Positions 1 through 9,188 of a DNA stretch of 64,000 nucleotides are shown here, piece by piece (positions within the stretch are counted from its first letter, which is position 1; the number at the start of each line of letters is the position of its first letter). The DNA comes from Burkholderiales bacterium. Its GTDB lineage: Bacteria; Pseudomonadota; Gammaproteobacteria; Burkholderiales; Burkholderiaceae_C. The notes beneath the pieces were generated by a model that worked only from the letters and a program-made list of their open reading frames with translations, made no database searches and had not been told where the DNA came from. The stretch spans positions 1 through 64,000 of the forward strand of contig JAFKGE010000018.1 in assembly GCA_017307865.1 (NCBI GenBank), in the 5' to 3' direction. Made by a program: the position numbers and the translations under genes.

Positions 1-1325
1 CGCAAGCACACCCGCCGGCCTTGGCAAGCGCCGCCGGCCCCTCACCCCAGCCCTCTCCCCAGAGGGGCGAGGGAGCAACAGCCACCGGCGCCGCACCCCG
101 CGCCGCCTTCGTCTCCACCAACAGCATCACCCAGGGCGAGCAGGTCGGCGTGCTGTGGGGCTGGCTGCTGGGGCAGGGCGTGCGCATCCACTTTGCGCAC
201 CGCACCTTCTCGTGGACCAACGAGGCGCGCGGCAAGGCCGCCGTGCACTGCGTCATCGTCGGCTTCGGCCTGCAGGACCGGCCGGGCAAAGTCATCTACG
301 AATACGCCGACATCAAGGGCCTGCCGCACGCCGTGCCGGCGGCCAACATCAACCCGTACCTGGTCGATGCACCCGACGTCGTGCTGCCCCGGCGCAGCAA
401 GCCGATCTGCGACGTGCCTGAAATCGGCATCGGCAACAAGCCCATCGACGACGGCAACTACCTGTTCACCACCGCCGAGCGCGACGCCTTCATTGCCGCC
501 GAGCCGGCCGCTGCCCAATGGTTTCGCCGCTGGCTGGGCGCCGATGAGTTTTTGAACGGCTACGAGCGCTGGTGCCTGTGGCTGGGCGATTGCCCGCCGG
601 CCGAGTTGCGCGCCATGCCCGAGGCGATGAAGCGCGTGCAGGCCGTCAAGGCGTTTCGCCTGGCCAGCAAGAGCGCACCGACGCAAAAGCTCGCCGCCAC
701 GCCGACGCGCTTTCACGTCGAGAACATGCCGACGGCGCCGTACCTGGTGCTGCCCGAGGTTTCATCGGAGCGCCGCGCATTCATCCCGTTCGGTTTCGAG
801 CAGCCGAGCACGCTGTGCAGCAACCTCGTCAAGATCGCGGCCAACGCAACGCTGTTCCACTTCGGCATCCTCTCCAGCACCATGCACAACGCCTGGGTGC
901 GCGCTGTCTGCGGTCGGTTGAAAAGCGATTTCCGCTACTCCGCCGCCATCGTCTACAACAACTTCCCCTGGCCCTTCCACACCCCGGATTCAGAGCCAAA
1001 TCAGCCTCCAGCGCCCGCCAGTCAACCGCGAGCAGCTATCGAACTCGCAGCGAAAGCCGTGCTCGATGCGCGCGCCCAGTTTGCCGGCAGCAGCCTGGCC
1101 GACCTGTACGACCCGCTGACCATGCCGCCTGCGCTGCTGCGCGCGCACCAGAAGCTCGACGCCGCGGTCGACAAGGCCTACCAGCTGGCGGGAGGCCCCA
1201 AGGCGTACAAGAACGACGCCGAGCGCGTGGCCTTCCTGTTCACCCTCTACCAGCGCCTGACCAGCCTGCTGCCGGCGCCGGCCAAGCCCGCGCGGGCGCG
1301 CAAGGCGCGCTCGGCCGGGCCTTGA
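1..1325 (+). CDS. MmeI-like class I DNA methyltransferase, C-terminal part (5' end outside window)
   Basis: The reading frame is open to the left edge, so the start lies outside the window. After a low-complexity stretch the protein resumes with RAAFVSTNSITQGEQVG. This matches the end of the methyltransferase fold in the large MmeI/YeeA-type adenine methyltransferases. It is followed by a target-recognition-like region (WCLWLGDCPP, RFHVENMPTAPYLVLPEVSSERR, YNNFPWPF) and an alpha-helical tail rich in Ala and Lys. The catalytic NPPY and SAM motifs would be upstream and cannot be checked. Two dispersed repeats are read in frame, at 38-76 and 986-1045. The second lies just after the NFPWPF motif, at a domain boundary. 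Family assignment is fairly firm; whether it is a lone methylase or part of a restriction system cannot be told from here. Confidence 0.8.
   Translation, partial: QAHPPALASAAGPSPQPSPQRGEGATATGAAPRAAFVSTNSITQGEQVGVLWGWLLGQGVRIHFAHRTFSWTNEARGKAAVHCVIVGFGLQDRPGKVIYEYADIKGLPHAVPAANINPYLVDAPDVVLPRRSKPICDVPEIGIGNKPIDDGNYLFTTAERDAFIAAEPAAAQWFRRWLGADEFLNGYERWCLWLGDCPPAELRAMPEAMKRVQAVKAFRLASKSAPTQKLAATPTRFHVENMPTAPYLVLPEVSSERRAFIPFGFEQPSTLCSNLVKIAANATLFHFGILSSTMHNAWVRAVCGRLKSDFRYSAAIVYNNFPWPFHTPDSEPNQPPAPASQPRAAIELAAKAVLDARAQFAGSSLADLYDPLTMPPALLRAHQKLDAAVDKAYQLAGGPKAYKNDAERVAFLFTLYQRLTSLLPAPAKPARARKARSAGP
38..76. repeat. 39-bp dispersed repeat read in frame inside the methyltransferase
   Basis: This copy matches, at 38 of 39 bases, the two arms of the inverted repeat at 31184-31222 and 31744-31782. 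The orientation is that of the right arm. It is translated in frame as [11 protein letters not shown], a low-complexity segment just before the conserved AAFVSTNSITQGEQ motif of the methyltransferase. Confidence 0.85.
986..1045 (-). repeat. GATAGCTG-type repeat, copy A, intragenic
   Basis: On the minus strand this reads CGATAGCTGCTCGCGGTTGA, then GGCGGGCGCTGGAGGCTGAT. It aligns with the intergenic copies at 8346-8402 and 34507-34565. It is translated in frame inside the methyltransferase gene, between the NFPWPF motif and the helical tail. Confidence 0.8.
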
Positions 1326-1402
1326 ACCTCGACGATGGTTCTCAAATCGGCTGCATTTGAAGCAAATTTGAGAGCATGAAAACCCTGGACGTCGAACTGC
1401 TG

Positions 1403-1425
1403 GACTTGGCGCGGGTTTGAGCCCG
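1403..1425 (+). repeat. 23-bp direct repeat, left copy
   Basis: This is an exact match to 2478-2500 in the same orientation (begins GACTTGGCGCGGGTTTG). The two copies flank the DedA-rhodanese gene about 1.08 kb apart. Confidence 0.9.
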
Positions 1426-1467
1426 CATGGGGGACGGGGTAACTGAGGAAAATAGGGCGAATCCACC

Positions 1468-2433
1468 ATGACCACCGACACCCTGGCCACCGCCTTCGCC
1501 CAGCACGGCCCCTGGCTGGTGTTCGGCAATGTGCTGCTGCAGCAGCTCGGCCTGCCGCTGCCGGTGTGGCCGACGCTGCTGGTGGTGGGCAGCCTGGCGG
1601 CGGGCTGGCCGCAGCTGGCGCTGGCGCTGGCGGCGGCGGTGGGCGCGGCGATGCTGGCCGACCGCTTCTGGTACTTGCTGGGCCGGCGCTTCGGCTACAA
1701 GGTGCTGGCGCTGCTGTGCCGGCTGTCGATCAACCCCGGCAGCTGCGTCACGCAGACCGAGCAGCGCTTTGCCCGCTGGGGTGCGCCGGCGCTGCTGGCG
1801 GCCAAGTTCGTGCCCGGTTTTTCGGCCGTCGCGGCGCCGGTGGCGGGGCTGTCGCGCATGTCGGTGGCGCGCTTCACGCTGGCGGCTGCCGCGGGCGCCG
1901 CGCTGTGGGCCGGCGCGGGCCTGCTCACCGGCTGGCTGCTGCGCGAGCAGGTCGGTCGTGCGCTGGCCTGGATGCAGTCTCACGGCCCGGTCGCGCTGGC
2001 GGTGCTCGTCCTGGCGCTGGCGCTGTGGCTGGCGACCAAGTTCTGGCGCCGCCAGCGTTTTCGCCGCCTGGCGGCGATGCCGCACATCGACATCGATGCG
2101 CTGCGCGCCGCGCTGGCCGGCGACGCGCCGCCGCGCCTGCTGGACTTTCGCGCCGCCGCGCTGATCGCCGCCGACGGCCCGATCGCCGGCGCGCAGCCGG
2201 CCGAGCTGCGGCGCCTGGCGCGCCACGCCCGCCGCTGGCCGCGCGATGCCGCCATCGTCACCCTGTGCGCCTGCCCCGAGGACGCCACCGCCGTGCGCGC
2301 TGCCCACGCGCTGCAGCGCATGGGCTTTACCCAGGTGCGCCCGCTGCGCGGTGGCTATGACGCCTGGCGCGCGGCCGAGGCGCAGCCCGTCCGGGTCGAC
2401 GCCGCCGACCGCCCGGGTGCCAGCATGGCATGA
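1468..2433 (+). CDS. DedA/VTT-family membrane protein fused to a C-terminal rhodanese-like domain
   Basis: The 321-residue protein starts with a DedA/VTT domain (about residues 10-195). It includes LPVWPTLLVVGS, the FWYLLGRRFGY segment and the KFVPGFSAVAAPVAGLSRM motif, with several hydrophobic helices. A basic stretch (KFWRRQRFRR) leads into a cytoplasmic rhodanese-like domain (about 205-310). That domain has TLCACPEDATAVRAAHAL around the expected active-site cysteine loop and RPLRGGYDAWRAA at the end. DedA proteins act as membrane transporters or lipid scramblases, and rhodaneses handle sulfane sulfur. The joint role here is unknown. The ATG at 1468 is the only good start before the first helix. 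The gene stands alone between two copies of a 23-bp direct repeat. Confidence 0.85.
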   Translation: MTTDTLATAFAQHGPWLVFGNVLLQQLGLPLPVWPTLLVVGSLAAGWPQLALALAAAVGAAMLADRFWYLLGRRFGYKVLALLCRLSINPGSCVTQTEQRFARWGAPALLAAKFVPGFSAVAAPVAGLSRMSVARFTLAAAAGAALWAGAGLLTGWLLREQVGRALAWMQSHGPVALAVLVLALALWLATKFWRRQRFRRLAAMPHIDIDALRAALAGDAPPRLLDFRAAALIAADGPIAGAQPAELRRLARHARRWPRDAAIVTLCACPEDATAVRAAHALQRMGFTQVRPLRGGYDAWRAAEAQPVRVDAADRPGASMA

Positions 2434-2477
2434 ACCTGTTTTCCTCGGTTGACCGGTGCAAACTCGACGCATACGTA

Positions 2478-2500
2478 GACTTGGCGCGGGTTTGAGCCCG
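2478..2500 (+). repeat. 23-bp direct repeat, right copy
   Basis: This is identical to 1403-1425 and lies in the same orientation downstream of the DedA-rhodanese gene, within the 197-bp gap before the binding-protein gene. Confidence 0.9.
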
Positions 2501-2630
2501 ATAGGAGGAGACACCCAATGGGTGAGCGCAAATTGGCACCTGTCGCGCGTGGTACCCAAAACCAGCGCACGCTCCGTAGAATGAACCTTGGCTGCCGCGC
2601 GCAGTCGCTGTCCATCAACGAGGAGACCCC

Positions 2631-3848
2631 ATGAAGATTCGATCGATCGTGCCCGCCGTCATCACCGCCGGGCTGGCGCTGCCCCTGGCCGCGGGCGCGG
2701 CGGACAACGCGAAGTTTTCCAAGAACGAAATCGTGATCGGCGTGCTGACCGACATGTCGGGCCCCTACGCCAGCCTGACGGGCGAGGGCGACGTGGCGGC
2801 GGCGCAATTGGCCATCGACGAGTTCGGCGGCAAGATCAACGGCGTGCCGATCAAGCTGGTGTCGGCCGACCACCAGCAGAAGGCCGACGTGTCGTCGGCC
2901 AAGGCGCGCGAGTGGATCGACAAGGACGGCGTGGACATGATCACCGCGCTGGGCCAGTCGGCGCTGGGCCTGGCGGTGCAGGCGGTGGCGTCGGACAAGA
3001 AGGTGATCACCATGAACACGGGGGCTGGCTCGCCCGACCTGACGGGCTCGCAGTGCACCAAGTACGGCATCCACTACAGCTGGAACAACCACGCGGTGGC
3101 GGTGGGCACGGCGTCGGCGGTGGTCGAGGGGGGCGGCAAGACCTGGTTCTTCCTGGCCGCCGACTACACCTTCGGCAAGTCGCTGCAGGACCAGGCCACC
3201 AAGGTGATCGAGTCGATGGGCGGCAAGGTGCTGGGTGGCGTGCGCGCGCCGCTGGGCACCAGCGACTACTCGTCCTTCCTGCTGCAGGCGCAGGGCTCGA
3301 AGGCGCAGGTGATCGGCCTGGCCAATGCCGGCGCCGACACGCTCAACTCGCTCAAGCAGGCCAACGAGTTCGGCATCGTCAAGGGCGGCCAGAAGGTGGC
3401 GGCGCTCTTGATGTTCATCACCGACGTGCATTCGCTGGGCCTGCCGGTGGCGCAGGGGCTGCAGTTCACCACCGCGTACTACTGGGACCGCACCGACGCG
3501 TCGCGCGACCTGGGCAAGCGCTTTTATGAAAAGCGCAAGTCCATGCCCAACATGGACCAGGCGGGCACCTATTCGGCCGTGCGCACGTATCTGAAGGCGG
3601 TGCAGGCCGTGGGCACCGACAACAGCGACGCGGTGCGCGCGCAGCTGGGCAAGATGGAAATCGACGACGGCTTCTCCAAGGGCCGCATCCGCGCCGACGG
3701 CCTGTTCCAGCACGACATGTACCTGGTCGAGGCCAAGAAGCCGAGCGAGTCCAAGTCGGAATGGGACCTGCTGAAGGTCAACAAGACCATCCCGGCCAAC
3801 GTGGCCTATCAGAGCCTGAAGGACGGCGGCTGCAAGCTGGTCCAGTAA
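2631..3848 (+). CDS. Periplasmic substrate-binding protein of a branched-chain amino-acid type ABC transporter
   Basis: The 405-residue protein has a signal peptide (MKIRSIVPAVITAGLALPLAAGA, cleavage near residue 23). A type I periplasmic binding fold follows: EIVIGVLTDMSGPYASLTGEGDVAAAQLAIDEFGGKING is the typical opening of LivK-like and Peripla_BP_6 proteins. SALGLAVQAV and NTGAGSPDLTG form the ligand-side loops, and FLAADYTFGKSLQDQ marks the second lobe. A Shine-Dalgarno GAGGAG lies 6-10 bases before the ATG. No permease or ATPase genes are adjacent, which is common for orphan binding proteins in Comamonadaceae, where members bind aromatic acids as well as amino acids. The ligand is not predictable. 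Confidence 0.9.
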   Translation: MKIRSIVPAVITAGLALPLAAGAADNAKFSKNEIVIGVLTDMSGPYASLTGEGDVAAAQLAIDEFGGKINGVPIKLVSADHQQKADVSSAKAREWIDKDGVDMITALGQSALGLAVQAVASDKKVITMNTGAGSPDLTGSQCTKYGIHYSWNNHAVAVGTASAVVEGGGKTWFFLAADYTFGKSLQDQATKVIESMGGKVLGGVRAPLGTSDYSSFLLQAQGSKAQVIGLANAGADTLNSLKQANEFGIVKGGQKVAALLMFITDVHSLGLPVAQGLQFTTAYYWDRTDASRDLGKRFYEKRKSMPNMDQAGTYSAVRTYLKAVQAVGTDNSDAVRAQLGKMEIDDGFSKGRIRADGLFQHDMYLVEAKKPSESKSEWDLLKVNKTIPANVAYQSLKDGGCKLVQ

Positions 3849-3868
3849 GCCGCGCTTGAACGCACCAG

Positions 3869-3887
3869 GGGCCGCCTTGCGCGGCCC
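3869..3887 (+). terminator. Hairpin after the binding-protein gene
   Basis: A 7-bp GC stem (GGGCCGC/GCGGCCC) with a 5-nt loop lies 20 bp after the stop codon. Only two T residues follow, so it may be a weak or Rho-assisted terminator. Confidence 0.45.
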
Positions 3888-3949
3888 TTGGCGCTTGTCA
3901 TACCAGGTCGCAATCAACCCATTGAGAGCGCACGACGGTCGGTGGCGCG

Positions 3950-4203
3950 CCAAGGGGCATGGGTGGGCAGCTCCGCTCCTGTCCCCCGCTGTCCGTCTGC
4001 GACGGCCATCTCCTCCTTGACCTCGCTGCGCTGCCCACCCAAGCCCCTTGGCGGGAGGCGGCGGTCGCACACCAGGCGGTCTGCACGGTCAGCAATGCCA
4101 CGGATCAGGCCGTCGGGGTGCTCGGCGCAGTGAAGTGAAGGCGGAGCCGGGCGCAGGCCGGTGGGGGACATGAACGGAGCCGGGCGCCCCGACGGCCTGA
4201 TCC
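3950..4203. repeat. Palindrome-rich intergenic element with two inverted repeats
   Basis: The gap 3849-4498 holds no convincing gene. Two long inverted repeats occupy it. Arms 3950-3970 and 4031-4051 match at 20 of 21 bases with a 60-bp loop. Arms 4102-4118 and 4187-4203 match perfectly over 17 bases with a 68-bp loop. The inner part of the second also repeats CGGAGCCGGGCGC directly. The cassette looks like a noncoding chromosomal repeat unit rather than a terminator. Confidence 0.7.
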
Positions 4204-4260
4204 CGCCCCGCGGCTGGCGTTTTGCCTTTTCGAATGCGAAATCGTATCAGGTCGCCAGCT

Positions 4261-4324
4261 CGTGTCTTTGAGTGAAAAGTGGCTTTGGCGCTTGTGGATC
4301 AAGCGCGAACAGCTATCAAAACGG
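4261..4324 (-). repeat. GATAGCTG-type repeat, copy B, intergenic
   Basis: The minus strand reads TTTTGATAGCTGTTCGCGCTTGATCCACAAGCGCC and then an AT-rich tail. It lies in the spacer upstream of the NfeD gene. Confidence 0.85.
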
Positions 4325-4498
4325 TAGTTTCCGGGCGAGTTTGAACCAGCGGGTTTCCGCTGGACACCGGCCTGGACGGCGGCATCGCGCGGCCATAGCC
4401 ACCGTGCCCGGCGATGGCTTGCGAACTGCGGTAGATTGAAGCGCACATTCATCGCGCGGGGCGGTGGCAGCGTCCCGCGCGGAGTGGGAGCCTCTTTC

Positions 4499-5866
4499 AT
4501 GATGCCGTGGCGCGCGATTTTCTTCGGACTGCTGGAACTGCTGGCGGTGGCGGCGCCTGCTGCCGAGCCGCCGGCCGCCGCCGCGCCAGCGCAGGTGGTG
4601 GCGCTGACGGTGGATGGCGCCATCAGCCCGGCCAGCGCCGACTATGTGGTGCGCGGCATCGACGCGGCCGCGCAGCGCGGCGCGCAGGCGGTGCTGCTGC
4701 AGCTGGACACGCCGGGCGGCCTGGCCAGCGCCATGCGCGAGATCACCAAGGCCATCCTCAATTCGCCGGTGCCGGTGATCGGCTACGTGGCGCCGCAGGG
4801 CGCGCGCGCGGCCAGCGCCGGCACCTTCATCCTGTATGCCTGCCACGTGGCCGCCATGGCGCCGGCCACCAACATCGGCGCGGCCACGCCGGTGTCGATC
4901 ACCGGCGCCGGCAGCGTGGCGCCGGCGTCCAGCGCCGGCAAGGCCGGTGCCGCGCCGGCCGGCAGCGCCGAGATGCGCAAGCTGACCAACGACGCCGTGG
5001 CCTCCATCCGCGCCCTGGCCGAGCGGCGCGGGCGCAATGCCGACTGGGCCGAACAGGCGGTGCGCGACGCCGCCAGCATCACGGCGCAGCAGGCCCTGAA
5101 GGAGCACGTGATCGACCTCGTCGCGCCCAGCGTGCCGGCCTTGCTGGCCAGCGTGGACGGGCGCACGCTGGAGACGACGGCGGGCGCGCGGGTGCTGCAC
5201 ACGCGCGATGCCATGGTGGTGCCCATCGTGCCGGATGCACGCAGCCGCTTCCTGGCGGTCATCGCCGATCCGTCGGTGGCCCTGGTGCTGCTGCTGCTGG
5301 GCATTGGCGGGCTGGTGATGGAAGGCACGCACCCCGGGGTCATCCTGCCCGGCGTGGTGGGTGCGATCAGCCTGCTGCTGGCGCTGTATGCGTTTCAGCT
5401 TTTGCCGGTCAACTTTGTCGGCCTGGGGTTGATGGTGCTGGGGGCGGTGCTGATCGTGTCCGAAGCCTTCGTGCCGGCCTATGGCGTGCTGGGCACGGGC
5501 GGCGTCGTCGCGCTGGTGATCGGCGCGGTGGTGTTGATGCGCACCGGCTCGGCGGCATCGGGCATCGCGCTGCCCGCGGTGCTGGGCATCTCGCTGGCGG
5601 GCGCCGGCGTGATGGCCGGCATCGTGTGGCTGGCGGCGCGCTCGCGCCGGCAGCGCGTGGTCAGCGGCAGCGAGGAGATGATGGGCGCCGTGGGCGCCGT
5701 CGTGGCCGATTTTCAGGGGCGCGGGCTGGTGCACGTGCATGGCGAGCACTGGCAGGCCGAATCGGCCGTGCCGCTGCAGCGCGGCCAGCCGGTGGTGGTG
5801 ACCGGCCGCCGCGGGCTGGTGCTGGACGTGCGCGCCGCCGCGCCAAAACCGGAGTCGAGGCCATGA
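4499..5866 (+). CDS. NfeD-family membrane-bound ClpP-class serine protease
   Basis: The protein is about 455 residues from the ATG at 4499, chosen because GGAGTGGGAG precedes it by 8 bases and a signal peptide follows at once. The N-terminal protease domain carries [20 protein letters not shown] and [11 protein letters not shown] (nucleophile Ser in ASAG). A basic residue in [16 protein letters not shown] is the likely general base. Several hydrophobic helices follow ([17 protein letters not shown] onward), then a C-terminal OB-fold NfeD domain ending in [21 protein letters not shown]. Members cleave hydrophobic ends of stomatin-like partners. The next gene is a slipin that overlaps by ATGA, so the two form the usual protease/stomatin pair. 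Confidence 0.9.
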   Translation: MMPWRAIFFGLLELLAVAAPAAEPPAAAAPAQVVALTVDGAISPASADYVVRGIDAAAQRGAQAVLLQLDTPGGLASAMREITKAILNSPVPVIGYVAPQGARAASAGTFILYACHVAAMAPATNIGAATPVSITGAGSVAPASSAGKAGAAPAGSAEMRKLTNDAVASIRALAERRGRNADWAEQAVRDAASITAQQALKEHVIDLVAPSVPALLASVDGRTLETTAGARVLHTRDAMVVPIVPDARSRFLAVIADPSVALVLLLLGIGGLVMEGTHPGVILPGVVGAISLLLALYAFQLLPVNFVGLGLMVLGAVLIVSEAFVPAYGVLGTGGVVALVIGAVVLMRTGSAASGIALPAVLGISLAGAGVMAGIVWLAARSRRQRVVSGSEEMMGAVGAVVADFQGRGLVHVHGEHWQAESAVPLQRGQPVVVTGRRGLVLDVRAAAPKPESRP

Positions 5867-6657
5867 TCATTTCGCCCTATCCCATCGTGTCCGCCATCGT
5901 CGTGGTGGTGGTGTTGGCCATCCTGCTGGCCTCGTTCAAGGTGCTGCGCGAATACCAGCGCGGCGTGATCTTTTTGTTCGGGCGCTTTCAGGCCGTCAAG
6001 GGGCCGGGCATCATCGTGCTGATCCCGGTGATGCAGCAGATGGTGCGCATCGATTTGCGCACCATCGTCATGGACGTGCCGCCGCAGGACGTGATCTCGC
6101 GCGACAACGTGCCGGTGAAGGTCAACGCCGTGATCCTGTTTCGCATCATCGACCCGGAAAAGGCGGTGATCCAGGTGGAGGACGCGCGCGAAGCGACCAG
6201 CCAACTGGCGCAGACCACGCTGCGCTCGGTGCTGGGCCAGCACGAGCTGGACGAGATGCTGAGCGAGCGCGACAAGCTGAACCGCGACATCCAGCTGATC
6301 CTGGACCAGCACACCGATGCCTGGGGCATCAAGGTGTCCAACGTCGAGATCAAGCAGGTCGACCTGGACGAAGGCATGATCCGCGCCATTGCCCGCCAGG
6401 CCGAGGCCGAGCGCCAGCGCCGCGCCAAGATCATCAACGCCGAGGGCGAGCAGCAGGCGGCGCAAAAACTGATGGAGGCGGCGCAGACCATGATGCAGCA
6501 GCCGCAGTCGATCCAGCTGCGCTATCTGCAGACGCTGGTCGAGATTGCCGGCGACAAGAGCAGCACCATTGCCTTTCCGCTGCCGCTGGACTTGATCGAG
6601 CCCTTGCTGGGCCGGGCGCGCGGGACGACGGCTGGCGGGACGCCGCCGTCCGCGTAG
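5863..6657 (+). CDS. SPFH/band-7 protein (slipin, stomatin-like)
   Basis: This 264-residue protein starts at an ATG overlapping the NfeD stop by four bases, so the pair is translationally coupled. One N-terminal membrane helix ([16 protein letters not shown]) is followed by a band-7 domain: [46 protein letters not shown], and the conserved [17 protein letters not shown] coiled segment ([29 protein letters not shown]) and a C-terminal [13 protein letters not shown] follow. Slipins oligomerise into rings in membrane microdomains, and the NfeD protease is expected to act on the C-terminus. Confidence 0.93.
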   Translation: MIISPYPIVSAIVVVVVLAILLASFKVLREYQRGVIFLFGRFQAVKGPGIIVLIPVMQQMVRIDLRTIVMDVPPQDVISRDNVPVKVNAVILFRIIDPEKAVIQVEDAREATSQLAQTTLRSVLGQHELDEMLSERDKLNRDIQLILDQHTDAWGIKVSNVEIKQVDLDEGMIRAIARQAEAERQRRAKIINAEGEQQAAQKLMEAAQTMMQQPQSIQLRYLQTLVEIAGDKSSTIAFPLPLDLIEPLLGRARGTTAGGTPPSA

Positions 6658-6664
6658 CGGGGGC

Positions 6665-6700
6665 AAAAAAATGAAGGCCCGCTGCGGGTACAGCGGGCCT
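6665..6700 (-). terminator. Intrinsic terminator of ahpF
   Basis: On the minus strand, a 10-bp stem (CAGCGGGCCT pairing AGGCCCGCTG) with a 6-nt loop is followed by a run of seven T residues at 6671-6665. It lies 30 bp past the ahpF stop codon. Confidence 0.85.
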
Positions 6701-6729
6701 TGCTGGGTTGCGGCACTGCCGCTGGCCGT

Positions 6730-8331
6730 TCAGGCCGTCACGGCTTCCGGCGCGGCGGCGGTCGCTTGCGGCGCCGGCGTGCGGATCAGGTAGTCGAAGG
6801 CGCTGAGCGCCGCCGTCGAGCCGGCGCCGGCCGCCACCACGATCTGCTTGTAGGGCACGGTGGTGCAGTCGCCGGCGGCGAACACGCCGGGCACGCTGGT
6901 TTCGCCGCGCGCGTTGACCTCGATCTCGCCGAACTTGCTGTGCGCCACGGTGTCGCCCAGCCATTCGGTGTTGGGCACCAGGCCGATCTGCACGAACACG
7001 CCTTCCAGGTCGACCGACGCATCGGTGCCGTCGCCGCGATGCCGGAACTTCAGGCCGCTCACCTTGCCGCCTTCGCCGGTGATCTCGGTGGTCTGCGCGT
7101 TGGTGTGCACGGTGACGTTGGGCAGGCTGTTCAGCTTCTTGACCAGCACGGCGTCGGCCTTCATCTCGGGCATGAACTCGAGCACGGTGACGTGCTTGAC
7201 CACGCCGGCCAGGTCGATGGCGGCCTCGATGCCCGAGTTGCCGCCACCGATCACGGCCACATCCTTGCCCTTGAACAGCGGGCCGTCGCAGCTGGGGCAA
7301 TAGGCCACGCCCTTGGTCTTGTATTCGTCCTCGCCGGGCACGCCGACGTTGCGCCAGCGCGCGCCGGTGGCCAGGATGACGCTGCGGCTTTGCAGGCGCC
7401 CGCCGTTGCCCAGCTTGACGGTGATCAGCCCGCCCGGCTGCGCGGCCGGCACCAGCTCGGCCACGCTTTGCGCGGTGATGAGGTCGACCTCGTAGTCGCG
7501 CACGTGCTGCTCCAGCGCGACGGCGTATTCGGGCCCGGTGGTGTGCGAGATGCCGGGGTAGTTGGCGATGTCCAGCGTGTCGTTGACCTGGCCGCCGAAG
7601 CGCTCTGTGACGATCCCCGTGCGGATGCCCTTGCGCGCGGTGTAGATGGCCGCGGCCGCGCCGGCCGGGCCGCCGCCGATGATCAGCACCTCGAACGGCG
7701 CCTTGGCGTTCAGCTTGTCGGCGTCGCGCCGGGCGGCGCCGGTGTCGACCTTCTGCAGGATTTCTTCCAGCGTGATGCGGCCGCTGTGGAACATCTGCCC
7801 GCCGGCGAACACGCTGGGCACGCCCATGATTTCGCGCGCCTGGATCTCGCCTTGGAACATGCCGCCGTCGATGATGGTGGTCTTGATGCGCGGGTTGAGG
7901 ATGGACATGAGCGAGAACGCCTGCACCACGTCGGGGCAGTTGTGGCAGGACAGGCTCATGTAGACCTCGACGTCCATGTCGGTGTCGAGCGCCTTGATCT
8001 GCTCGATGACTTCGGGCTCGACCTTGGGCGGGTGCCCGCCGGTCCACAGCAGGGCCAGGATCAGCGAGGTGAACTCATGCCCCATGGGGATGGCGGCAAA
8101 GCGCAGCTGGGTGCCGCTGCCGGGACGCGCCAGGGTGAAGGAGGGCACGCGGGCGTCGGTGCCGTCGGTGCGCAGCGTGATCTTGTCGGCGCGCATGGCC
8201 GCGATTTCTTCGAGCAGCTCGCGCAGCTCGGCGGACTTGGCGTCCTGGCCCAGGGTCGCCACCATCTCGAACGGCTCTTGCACGCGCTCGAGGTAGGCTG
8301 CGAGTTGTTGCTTGATGTCTTGGTCCAACAT
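6730..8331 (-). CDS. ahpF: Alkyl hydroperoxide reductase subunit F (NAD(P)H:peroxiredoxin oxidoreductase)
   Basis: AhpF passes electrons from NADH through FAD to AhpC. The 533-residue protein has an N-terminal tandem thioredoxin fold with the redox pair C129-HN-C132. A thioredoxin-reductase-like module follows: FAD-binding [19 protein letters not shown], the active-site CPSCDGP motif, the second nucleotide fold [17 protein letters not shown], and a closing [15 protein letters not shown]. Length and domain order match the family. It lies downstream of ahpC on the same strand with a 243-bp gap that holds a terminator-like hairpin and a dispersed repeat. Readthrough or a separate promoter is therefore needed for ahpF expression. 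Confidence 0.97.
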   Translation of the reverse strand: MLDQDIKQQLAAYLERVQEPFEMVATLGQDAKSAELRELLEEIAAMRADKITLRTDGTDARVPSFTLARPGSGTQLRFAAIPMGHEFTSLILALLWTGGHPPKVEPEVIEQIKALDTDMDVEVYMSLSCHNCPDVVQAFSLMSILNPRIKTTIIDGGMFQGEIQAREIMGVPSVFAGGQMFHSGRITLEEILQKVDTGAARRDADKLNAKAPFEVLIIGGGPAGAAAAIYTARKGIRTGIVTERFGGQVNDTLDIANYPGISHTTGPEYAVALEQHVRDYEVDLITAQSVAELVPAAQPGGLITVKLGNGGRLQSRSVILATGARWRNVGVPGEDEYKTKGVAYCPSCDGPLFKGKDVAVIGGGNSGIEAAIDLAGVVKHVTVLEFMPEMKADAVLVKKLNSLPNVTVHTNAQTTEITGEGGKVSGLKFRHRGDGTDASVDLEGVFVQIGLVPNTEWLGDTVAHSKFGEIEVNARGETSVPGVFAAGDCTTVPYKQIVVAAGAGSTAALSAFDYLIRTPAPQATAAAPEAVTA

Positions 8332-8345
8332 GGTGGTCGCTCCTT

Positions 8346-8402
8346 GTTTGATAGCTGCTTGCGCTTGATGGACAGGCGCTAGAGCATCATTTGGTCAATA
8401 AA
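8346..8402 (+). repeat. GATAGCTG-type repeat, copy C, intergenic
   Basis: This reads TTTGATAGCTGCTTGCGCTTGATGGACAGGCGCTAGAGC plus an AT-rich tail. It is the cleanest copy in the window and lies in the ahpC-ahpF spacer just upstream of the ahpF start. Confidence 0.9.
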
Positions 8403-8443
8403 AAGCCGAACGGCAAGGCACGCGTGCCCTGTCGCCGTTCGGC
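8398..8443 (-). terminator. Terminator-like hairpin after ahpC
   Basis: A perfect 10-bp stem (GCCGAACGGC/GCCGTTCGGC at 8405-8414 and 8434-8443) has a 19-nt GC-rich loop. On the minus strand a short TTTTTATT tract follows. It could attenuate transcription between ahpC and ahpF. Confidence 0.65.
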
Positions 8444-8574
8444 GGTGTTTTGCGGCGTAGCGAGCGAGTCGAGGGCAAGGCGCACGGAGCGCAGCAACCG
8501 GAACGCACTTGAGAGTGCGTGAGGATTGCGAGCACCGCGCAACGCCGCCATCGGCTCGCGCAGTAGCCGCTGCC

Positions 8575-9144
8575 TTAGATCTTGCCGACCAGGTCGATCG
8601 AGGGCTTGAGCGTCTTCTCGCCTTCCTTCCACTTGGCGGGGCACACCTCGTCGGGGTGCTCGGCGGTGTAGCGGGCGGCCTTCAGCTTGCGCAGGGTCTC
8701 GCTCACGTCGCGCGCGATCTCGTTGGAGTGCACTTCCATCGTCTTGATGGTGCCGCTGGGATCGATCACGAAGGTGCCGCGCAGGGCCAGGCCTTCTTCC
8801 TCGATGTGCACGCCGAAGTTGTGGGTCAGCTGGTGCGTGGGGTCGCCCACCAGGAAGAACTTGGCCTTGCCGACCGCATCGCTGGTCTCGTGCCACACCT
8901 TGTGGCTGAAGTGCGTGTCGGTGGTGACGACGAACACCTCGGCGCCCAGCTTCTGGAACTCGGCGTAGTGCTCGGCCGCGTCCTCGATCTCGGTCGGACA
9001 GTTGAAGGTGAAGGCGGCGGGCATGAAGATCAAGACCGACCAGCTCTTGCCGTTGCTGAAGTTCTTCTCGGTGACTTCCTCGAACTTGCCGTTGTGGAAG
9101 GCCTGGGTCTTGAAGGGCAGGACCTTGGTGTTGATCAGGGACAT
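8575..9144 (-). CDS. ahpC: Alkyl hydroperoxide reductase subunit C (typical 2-Cys peroxiredoxin)
   Basis: The 189-residue AhpC/Prx1-type peroxiredoxin reduces peroxides using the peroxidatic Cys49 (MPAAFTFNCPTE) and the resolving Cys168 (HPDEVCPAKW). GDPTHQLTHNFGV and GLALRGTFVIDPSG are typical AhpC segments. The start has AGGAGAG a few bases upstream. The upstream region is strikingly AT-rich and contains an ATAG-N7-CTAT dyad, suggesting peroxide-responsive control. It is the first gene of an ahpC-ahpF unit. Confidence 0.97.
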   Translation of the reverse strand: MSLINTKVLPFKTQAFHNGKFEEVTEKNFSNGKSWSVLIFMPAAFTFNCPTEIEDAAEHYAEFQKLGAEVFVVTTDTHFSHKVWHETSDAVGKAKFFLVGDPTHQLTHNFGVHIEEEGLALRGTFVIDPSGTIKTMEVHSNEIARDVSETLRKLKAARYTAEHPDEVCPAKWKEGEKTLKPSIDLVGKI

Positions 9145-9188
9145 GAGTTCTCTCCTTGGGTTGATGAAATGAATGCGATGGGTGAATT

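Noticed and set aside
4436..4498. TTG start giving 21 extra residues to the NfeD protein
   Set aside because: The ATG at 4499 has a well-placed Shine-Dalgarno and a signal peptide directly after it.
6700..8382. Long open frame on the plus strand opposite ahpF
   Set aside because: It is a GC-skewed shadow of ahpF, dominated by Gly, Ala, Arg and His, with no domain pattern. The minus-strand frame has all AhpF motifs.
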